From contig WQZJ01000034.1 in assembly GCA_009780795.1 (NCBI GenBank), forward strand, positions 1 through 11,021: DNA of 11,021 nucleotides. Reading direction: 5' to 3'. Under the pieces are notes generated by a model that was not told the origin of the DNA, searched no databases, and saw nothing but the letters and a program-made list of their open reading frames with translations. Source of the stretch: Methanomassiliicoccaceae archaeon. GTDB lineage: Archaea > Thermoplasmatota > Thermoplasmata > Methanomassiliicoccales > Methanomethylophilaceae. Every line of letters starts with the position of its first letter. Position 1 is the stretch's first letter. The translations under genes were made by a program, and so were the position numbers. Of this stretch, positions 6,575-11,021 are shown in pieces.

Positions 6575-7294
6575 ATGAGAAAGAGAAAGACAACCGAAGG
6601 AGTATCCATCCGCGGTTCGGCGGCGAAATACCTGACGTACATTGCAAGCATGAATGATAATTCGCAATGTTTTGAAATACGCTATGCGGACGAGAATGTC
6701 TGGCTCACGCAAAAGATGATGGCGATGCTTTACGATGTGGGTGTGAACACGGTCAATTATCATATAAAAAAGGTCTTTGACGATAGTGAACTCGACAAAG
6801 GAGCAACTATTCGAAAATATCGAATAGTTCAAACCGAGGGAGGTCGCGAAATAAGCAGAGAAACTGATCATTATAATCTGCAGATGGTAATCGCTGTGGG
6901 TTTTAAGGTCAATAATGAACGTGCCGTGCAGTTTCGTAAATGGGCGAACCAAATTGTCAAAGAATACACTATAAAAGGATGGGTCATGGATGACGAGAGA
7001 CTAAAGAACGACGGCTCGGTCTTAACTGAAAAATACTTTGAACAACTCCTGGAACGCATAAGAGAGATACGCCTCAGTGAGAGGAGATTCTACCAAAAAA
7101 TAACAGACATATATGCAACCGCACTCGACTACGACAAAGATGCGAAGAGTACGAGATTATTTTTTAAAAAAGTACAGAATAAAATGCATTATGCGATACA
7201 CGGCAACACTGCAGCCGAGGTCATATACTACAGGGCGGACGCAACCAAAAACCATATGGGACTCACGACGTGGGAGGCATCACCGGATGGCTGA
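6575..7294 (+). pseudogene. rhuM: RhuM-family protein, N-terminal fragment split by an IS
   Basis: This is the first two thirds of a RhuM-family gene (named after Salmonella RhuM, a so-called virulence protein of unsettled biochemical role, often found in genomic islands). From ATG 6575 the fragment has the family blocks in order: VWLTQKMMAMLYDV with an HTH-like region (about residues 42-66), FRKWANQIVKEYTIKGWVMDDERLK (120-144), ERIREIRLSERRFYQKITDIYATALDYD (160-187), NKMHYAIHGNTAAEV (202-216) and MGLTTWEASPDG (228-239). The frame enters the insertion sequence and stops at TGA within its terminal repeat (7292-7294), adding one glycine. The frame is open upstream to TTG 6542, but ATG 6575 is better supported. 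The sequence is visibly AT-richer and uses more A/T-ending codons than the core genes to the left, which suggests horizontal acquisition. Joined to the fragment at 8387-8737 it gives about 354 residues, a normal RhuM length. Confidence 0.88.
7281..7288. repeat. 8-bp target site duplication, left copy
   Basis: CACCGGAT lies directly outside the left end of the insertion sequence and is repeated exactly at 8379-8386 outside the right end. An 8-bp duplication is known for the ISH1 group of the IS5 family. The two copies are identical, which fits a recent insertion without later rearrangement. Confidence 0.92.
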
Positions 7295-7306
7295 TGGGAA
7301 ACCCTC
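7289..7306 (+). repeat. Left terminal inverted repeat of the IS
   Basis: These 18 bases are the exact reverse complement of 8361-8378; pairing breaks at the next base. The repeat supplies the TGA that ends the truncated RhuM frame. Confidence 0.93.
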
Positions 7307-7372
7307 TCGAATAAATGGAGACCGAGCGTAAGTTATTCCTCCCACGGATGCAATTCACTCCATCGGGGCCGG

Positions 7373-8362
7373 TTGCTCCCTCACAAGAATGGCCGGACCC
7401 AGGATGGGATTAGTGTGTATCGTAGGAGATCCGCTCAGAGAGCGGATAAGTTGGCCAAGATAATAATTGTGGTGTCAATGGCCTTGATCGCCGCAGGGGT
7501 ACCGAGATATTCGTCACATTTCAGCAATCATGTGTATGACGATCATGCGAAGATAGGGATGCTGGTGCTCCGTCAGCATCTTGACGTATCGTATGAGGAA
7601 CTTATGGATGCGATGGGGTCGATGAAAGGGGTCATGAAGGCGTTGAGGATAAGGAACATACCCGATCCTTCGACATTGAGGAAGTTCGTCAAACGTTTGG
7701 ATCCGAATGTTTTGGATAGGGTGTTGTGGCACACCGCAAAAGCGGTGTGCAACGACGAACTTACGGTCGCGATCGATGCGACCGGACTGTATTGTTCCAA
7801 TGCTTCCAGGCATTATGAGAGACGCATACGCGAGTTCAAGGACGGCAAAGTGGCATATTCCGGCGCTCCTGTCAGAGGTTATGAGAAGATGACCCTCGCC
7901 GTGGACACGGGAACATGTGCGATACTGGCCGCTGACTCGTGCGCTTCCAACACAGCGGATGTCAAGCGTCTTCCGTTCGTTGTAGACGATATGCGAGAAG
8001 CTGAATACAACGTCCGGTGCGTATTAGCGGACAAAGGATATGATTCGGAACAGGCGCACAGGTATGTGAGAGAGAATCTGCAATGCGAGACGTTCATACC
8101 CATGAGACGTAAAAGTGAGCCTGCCAAGACGAACAGTTCAAGAACGAGGACATCGGGCTTTTACAGAGGACTGATGAAATTCTTCTTTGATCCCGTGACG
8201 TACAGGAGACGATCGATCGTTGAGACCGTGAATTCGATGTTCAAACGGAAGATGTCGGATATTGTTTACGGACGGACGCCTTGGGCCAGATCCGTCGAAG
8301 TTCTATGCAGGTGTATCGCACATAACATAAGGAGGATGTTCTCACTAGGGGTGAAGGTGTGA
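7373..8362 (+). CDS. IS5-family (ISH1-like) DDE transposase
   Basis: This is the transposase of the surrounding element. It cuts and joins the element ends with an RNase H-fold active site. Numbered from TTG 7373 (329 residues), the catalytic residues are D135 in AIDATG, D220 in LADKGYDS and E284 in RRRSIVETVNSMFKRK. The pattern SRHYERR after the first Asp and the C-terminal 'HNIRRMF' are typical of the haloarchaeal ISH1-like transposases I know. The N-terminal part resembles the usual helical DNA-binding region ('DVSYEELMDAM...IPDPSTLRKFVKRLD'). The start is uncertain: no in-frame ATG exists before 7478. TTG 7373, GTG 7415 and TTG 7451 are all possible, and the family N-terminus suggests the start lies before about 7440. 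A perfect hairpin lies just upstream of TTG 7451. The stop codon TGA lies against and partly inside the right terminal repeat. No frameshift is needed. Confidence 0.9.
   Translation: MLPHKNGRTQDGISVYRRRSAQRADKLAKIIIVVSMALIAAGVPRYSSHFSNHVYDDHAKIGMLVLRQHLDVSYEELMDAMGSMKGVMKALRIRNIPDPSTLRKFVKRLDPNVLDRVLWHTAKAVCNDELTVAIDATGLYCSNASRHYERRIREFKDGKVAYSGAPVRGYEKMTLAVDTGTCAILAADSCASNTADVKRLPFVVDDMREAEYNVRCVLADKGYDSEQAHRYVRENLQCETFIPMRRKSEPAKTNSSRTRTSGFYRGLMKFFFDPVTYRRRSIVETVNSMFKRKMSDIVYGRTPWARSVEVLCRCIAHNIRRMFSLGVKV
7429..7447 (+). promoter_or_regulatory. Hairpin in the 5' part of the transposase frame
   Basis: ATCCGCT (7429-7435) and AGCGGAT (7441-7447) are a perfect 7-bp inverted repeat around CAGAG. 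It ends 3 nt before the in-frame TTG at 7451. Hairpins near the start of transposase genes can limit translation from read-through transcripts in other IS families. Whether that happens here is inference. Confidence 0.3.
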
Positions 8363-8378
8363 GGGTTTCCCATCAGCC
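8361..8378 (-). repeat. Right terminal inverted repeat of the IS
   Basis: GAGGGTTTCCCATCAGCC is an exact 18-bp inverted match to the left end. The transposase stop codon (8360-8362) overlaps its inner border. Confidence 0.93.
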
Positions 8379-8386
8379 CACCGGAT
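8379..8386. repeat. 8-bp target site duplication, right copy
   Basis: CACCGGAT, identical to 7281-7288. Removing the IS and this copy brings the RhuM frame back into register. Confidence 0.92.
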
Positions 8387-8737
8387 GGAAAAATAATAAA
8401 ATCAGATGTTTCTGTCGCTAAGAACTATTTGATGCGAGAGGAGGTCGCAAGCCTTAACAGAATCGTTTCAGCCTATCTTGATGTGGCGGAGGACATGGCA
8501 CTCAGACGAATACCAATGACTACGTATGACTGGTCAGACAGGTTGGACATTTTCTTGAGAGCAACAGACAGAGAAGTACTGGAAGGCACGGGAACAATAA
8601 CCGCAGAGATCGCAAAAGAACATGCTGAAGCTGAGTATGAGAAATACCGCATTGTACAGGACAGGTCGTTTGTGAGTGACTACGATAAGTTCATCGAACA
8701 GTTACTCGCAACCTCCGAAAAGAAAGATGATGAATGA
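8387..8737 (+). pseudogene. rhuM: RhuM-family protein, C-terminal fragment split by an IS
   Basis: This is the last 116 codons of the RhuM gene interrupted at 7288. Joining codon GAT 7286-7288 directly to GGA 8387-8389 gives ...TTWEASPDG|KIIKSDVSVAKNYL with no frameshift. The downstream blocks also match the family: MREEVASLNRIVSAYLDVAEDMALRRIPMT, the WSDRLDIFLRATDREVLEGTG segment and the helical EIAKEHAEAEYEKYR near the end. The first internal ATG (8429) would yield a 102-residue fragment, but it has no visible ribosome-binding site, so expression is doubtful. No further stop codons or frameshifts have built up, which again points to a young disruption. The fragment ends in TGA. No clear terminator follows. 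Confidence 0.88.
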
Positions 8738-8990
8738 AACATCTAGGTCCGATTGACATTATTCGAACGACGAGGCCGTATGATCTTACCAGAGCGTTAT
8801 GATCAGTACGAATCCTTGAGCGTCGATTGGAACCTGTGCGTCTCGCCGGGCGATGATCCTTTACGAACCTTCCCCTCGATCGCGGCGCCCTCCAATGCCA
8901 GTGTGTGGCCGTTGTCCAAACGTTCAAGGCAGAGCATTCTGAACACGCATAGATCAAGCACGCCGGCTGTATACGAATAATAAATAGATT
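8738..8990. other. Intergenic stretch between rhuM and the surface-protein terminator
   Basis: I see no convincing gene in these roughly 250 bases. A short minus-strand frame (described separately) is the only candidate. I looked for a tRNA-like T arm near 8770-8780 and found no proper stem. Composition returns to a more GC-rich type than in rhuM, so the AT-rich accessory segment seems to end near 8750. Confidence 0.5.
8803..8937 (-). pseudogene. Possible short gene or gene remnant
   Basis: This is a minus-strand frame of 44 codons from ATG 8937 to TGA 8803-8805. The frame stays open back to 8997, inside the terminator hairpin. The peptide has a plausible protein-like composition (NGHTLALEGAAIEGKVRKGS) and mostly G/C-ending codons like the core genes. 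It has no Shine-Dalgarno sequence and no recognised family, and any longer version would run into the neighbouring terminator. It could be the eroded 3' end of a gene truncated when the accessory segment arrived, or a chance frame. Confidence 0.2.
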
Positions 8991-8992
8991 GA

Positions 8993-9018
8993 CACACGGG
9001 CGCGTTTGCGCCCGTGTG
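8993..9018 (-). terminator. Hairpin terminator of the surface-protein gene
   Basis: CACACGGGCGC (8993-9003) and GCGCCCGTGTG (9008-9018) form a perfect 11-bp GC-rich stem with a GTTT loop. On the minus strand it lies about 17 bp after the TAA at 9035-9037 and is followed by a T-rich stretch, so it fits termination of the surface-protein transcript. It is the most stable hairpin I see in the window. Confidence 0.7.
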
Positions 9019-9034
9019 CCGTTCGGGTTTTACT

Positions 9035-11021
9035 TTATTCCTGTTCTATGGTCAGGTTGCCCGTGACGTCCTCCTTCGGTATGGTGTACTCCCCTCTCCA
9101 GTTCGATTCGATGAACTTCCATCCTCCTTCGTCCCCTACGCGGTATTTCATCTTCCCCGTCCCGGATGACCTGAACTTATACGCCGTTTCCCTGAACGCC
9201 TTGTTCCTTCCGTAGATCGTCGCGTTGTGTGCGTGTATCATCGTTACGCTGAACGCGCTTCTCGACATCGCCGCGAACCACCACCAGTATCCCATTCCCA
9301 GCAGTATGAACAGTATCAGTACCGGAAGCACAAACAAGAACGGAGATGACCCTTCCGTCGTGACGAATTTCGCTCCGACCGTCATGGGTGAGACCATCGT
9401 CAGAGATGTCGGATGCTCGTTGCCGTAGTGGTCCCCTGTCCACTGCAGGAAGTAGTATCCTGCACCTGCTTCCGTTCTGAGGCTTACCACGTCTCCCGGA
9501 AGGAATACGACGCCGTTAACGGTAAGCAGTGAGTAACCGCTTCCCCGTACAGACCACCATATCGTCCCGTCGCCTATTATGTCACCGAGGCTCAGCGTGT
9601 GCTGGTCCCTGAGCAGCTCATTGTAGAACGCCGCCGTGATATCCTTGTCACTGTTCATCACTATTGTCTGCAGCGGATCGTTACCGAACAGGTCGCCGAA
9701 CCAGTACGCGAACCCGTATCCGACGTTCGGTACCGCCATGAGCTGTATCGAACCGATACTTTCGGGTATTCCGAGCGTAGCGGGCAGGTCAGCCCACGTC
9801 TTTCCGTCCAATGACCACTGTATCTTTCCGTCGCCGATCGTATCGGACGTCAGCGTGTACATCGTTTCGGTGTCGTAGTAGAACACTGCAACGACCGTCT
9901 TGTCCGTACCGTCCATCATCAGCTCCACTTCCGCAATACCGCCGGCGAGGTCTCCCATCCATGAGAAGAATGAACTTCCCGTGTTGGCAACAGCTCTCAG
10001 CCAGACGGACGTCTCGAACGGAGGCACCCACAGCGGTGACTTGGTCAGATCGAGGTCTGCCCAAGATATACCGTCGATGGACCACTGTATCTTTCCGTCG
10101 CCTATCACGGAGTAGTACACGAACGGATCGTCGTGGATATGGAATATCGCACCCACCATGTATGTGTCTGTCCCCGCGGAGAAGGTCAGCGTCATCAGCG
10201 GATCGTCGCCTGCGAGGGCGCCGTACCAGCTGTAGAACAGTTCGTCCGTGTCTGCCCACAGTTCTATCGACGTTTGGCTCTGCGGTATCGTAAGGACCAC
10301 GGATGCCACATCGTATGTTCCCGGAGGCGTCACGAGTGATACCAGTACTTCCCAGGCGATGCCGTCGACGGACCACCATACGGTTCCGGATGTGTTTCCT
10401 ACTGCATATGCCGTCAACGTGTACACCGGATCATCCTCGTGGTAGAATATCGCTCCCACGAATGTGTTTTCGCTAACGGTCAGAGTTCGTTCAACTTCGT
10501 TCCCTGCAAGTGCGCCGTACCATGAATAGAACACACCGTTCAAATCAGGTACCGCCTCGAGTTCCACCGCCGTTCCGTATGCGAGTCTGGCCGAGAAGGA
10601 TGTCACTCCTGTATTGGTTATCCCGCCTATGGTGACGCTTATCGTCCCGGGCCCGCTTGCCGAGAGGTCGAGTGTGTACATGTCCGAGGCCTGTGCGAAC
10701 ACTGCCGTAAGATCATGATCTCCCTCCATTGCAAATATCTGTGACTGTGCCGTGGCATCGGTCATGTCCGAGGGCAACGTTGCATTCGAAACCCAGTTGG
10801 AGAACACCGATTCATCCTCGATCGCAACAAGCTTCACGGACCAGCCGTCGGTGACGTTCATCTCGAACGTCTCGCCTGCGGCTACCGTTGTTACAAGATC
10901 ATCGTTCACGTAAACCTGAACGATACCGTCAGCTGCGGTGGACGGATCGCTGACCGTTACCTTCAGCTCGAAGTAGTCGTCGCCGTTGAAGTTCGCAGTT
11001 ATGTCGTATGCGGCGAGCATA
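9035..11021 (-). CDS. Large surface protein with InlB B-like repeats and C-terminal membrane anchor (5' partial)
   Basis: This is the C-terminal 661 residues of an adhesin-like protein whose start is outside the window. The first visible residues (AAYDITANF) look like the last strand of an earlier repeat. Six tandem units of about 80-95 residues follow, at roughly 14-109, 115-193, 199-294, 300-382, 388-466 and 473-553. Most end in the pattern F-x-x-W-x-G-x-x-x-G ... L-x-x ... V-x-A-x-F, typical of divergent InlB B-repeats. Four units also share a W-S-x-D-G-like motif near their start (for example GDGKIQWSLDGKTW). A single hydrophobic span at about 561-581 (FLFVLPVLILFILLGMGYWW) is followed by a 76-residue tail, probably cytoplasmic, with basic residues after the span. 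The stop is TAA, followed by a strong hairpin. A role in adhesion or cell-surface contact is inferred from the architecture. Repeat proteins of this kind are common in host-associated methanogens. Confidence 0.85.
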   Translation of the reverse strand, partial: MLAAYDITANFNGDDYFELKVTVSDPSTAADGIVQVYVNDDLVTTVAAGETFEMNVTDGWSVKLVAIEDESVFSNWVSNATLPSDMTDATAQSQIFAMEGDHDLTAVFAQASDMYTLDLSASGPGTISVTIGGITNTGVTSFSARLAYGTAVELEAVPDLNGVFYSWYGALAGNEVERTLTVSENTFVGAIFYHEDDPVYTLTAYAVGNTSGTVWWSVDGIAWEVLVSLVTPPGTYDVASVVLTIPQSQTSIELWADTDELFYSWYGALAGDDPLMTLTFSAGTDTYMVGAIFHIHDDPFVYYSVIGDGKIQWSIDGISWADLDLTKSPLWVPPFETSVWLRAVANTGSSFFSWMGDLAGGIAEVELMMDGTDKTVVAVFYYDTETMYTLTSDTIGDGKIQWSLDGKTWADLPATLGIPESIGSIQLMAVPNVGYGFAYWFGDLFGNDPLQTIVMNSDKDITAAFYNELLRDQHTLSLGDIIGDGTIWWSVRGSGYSLLTVNGVVFLPGDVVSLRTEAGAGYYFLQWTGDHYGNEHPTSLTMVSPMTVGAKFVTTEGSSPFLFVLPVLILFILLGMGYWWWFAAMSRSAFSVTMIHAHNATIYGRNKAFRETAYKFRSSGTGKMKYRVGDEGGWKFIESNWRGEYTIPKEDVTGNLTIEQE
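9813..9835 (-). repeat. 23-bp exact repeat within the surface-protein gene, copy 1
   Basis: These 23 bases are identical to 10080-10102, 267 bp (89 codons) away, and encode the GDGKIQWS core of two neighbouring protein repeats. Exact DNA identity within otherwise diverged repeats suggests recent gene conversion or selection on the motif. Confidence 0.8.
10080..10102 (-). repeat. 23-bp exact repeat within the surface-protein gene, copy 2
   Basis: Exact match to 9813-9835 in the same reading frame, encoding the same GDGKIQWS core in the preceding protein repeat. Confidence 0.8.

Larger units (their letters stand above)
7289..8378 (+). mobile_element. IS5-family (ISH1-like) insertion sequence, complete, 1090 bp
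   Basis: The element is bounded by perfect 18-bp inverted repeats (GGCTGATGGGAAACCCTC at 7289-7306, its complement at 8361-8378) and flanked by an 8-bp direct repeat CACCGGAT. It encodes one DDE transposase that fills most of its length. Length, single-ORF structure, 8-bp duplication and the transposase motifs agree with the ISH1 group of IS5, best known from haloarchaea. The insertion is in the coding sequence of a RhuM gene, after reconstructed codon 238, and adds 1098 bp (element plus duplication). Both ends and the transposase frame are intact, so it may still be able to move. Confidence 0.93.

Noticed and set aside
6500..6577. Extension of RhuM upstream through the 13-codon frame by reading TGA at 6539-6541 as an amino acid
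   Set aside because: TGA recoding would need selenocysteine machinery and a matching family N-terminus. RhuM proteins start near the ATG at 6575, and the upstream residues show no family similarity that I can see.
7281..7290. A 10-bp target duplication CACCGGATGG instead of 8 bp
   Set aside because: With 10 bp the left end would lose two bases of the perfect terminal repeat and the right end would keep an unmatched CC. The 8-bp solution keeps 18-bp perfect ends and restores the RhuM frame.
8750..8830. tRNA gene or tRNA-fragment attachment site (minus strand contains GTTCGAATA)
   Set aside because: The flanking bases do not form a 5-bp T stem, no acceptor or anticodon stem can be drawn, and there is no integrase in the window.
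9789..10379. Minus-strand 196-codon frame inside the surface-protein gene
   Set aside because: It is an out-of-frame shadow of the repeat gene; its Arg/Asp-rich sequence reflects the repeated DNA, not a separate protein.
9800..10560. CRISPR-like array because of regularly spaced similar segments
   Set aside because: The repeats are diverged, lie in one continuous coding frame and encode protein repeats; spacing and length do not fit a CRISPR array.

Overview
The window looks archaeal. It carries the archaeal RNA polymerase subunit Rpo11/RpoL, an archaeal-type ATP-dependent DNA ligase, a Hef/FANCM-type helicase and archaeal TruD. Several genes have box A (TATA) elements about 25-38 nt upstream of the start codon, and one terminator is a run of T tracts. 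The repeat-rich surface protein with a C-terminal membrane anchor and the moderate GC content suggest a host-associated Thermoplasmata methanogen, possibly Methanomassiliicoccales. That lineage call is inference; no marker in the window proves it.

Layout: (1) 1-465, plus strand: the end of an unrecognised protein with a C-terminal helix-turn-helix-like segment, whose reading frame is open at the window edge. (2) 462-6064, all minus strand: a conserved housekeeping block read right to left as hef helicase, ATP-dependent DNA ligase, a small membrane-anchored exported protein, rpoL and truD. hef and the ligase are close enough to be co-transcribed as a repair pair. The small exported protein has its own promoter and terminator. 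rpoL and truD overlap by four bases (ATGA) and are probably translationally coupled. (3) 6071-6574: a long, partly AT-rich stretch with no long gene. It holds an unlisted 46-codon hydrophobic ORF spaced for leaderless translation, two hairpins, candidate promoters for the next gene and a hairpin at the predicted transcript start. (4) 6575-8737, plus strand: a RhuM-family gene split by a 1090-bp IS5-family (ISH1-like) insertion sequence, with 18-bp perfect terminal inverted repeats and an 8-bp target duplication. Deleting the element and one duplication restores an uninterrupted RhuM frame of about 354 codons, so the insertion looks recent. (5) 8738-8990: no convincing gene, only a possible short minus-strand remnant. 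(6) 8993-11021, minus strand: a strong hairpin terminator, then the C-terminal 661 residues of a large repeat-built surface protein with one membrane span and a short tail, truncated by the window edge.

Regions 1-2 are core genome (information processing, DNA repair, RNA modification). Regions 3-6 are accessory: a RhuM gene of AT-richer composition, an active-looking transposon and a cell-surface adhesin-like protein. No CRISPR array, rRNA or tRNA was seen.
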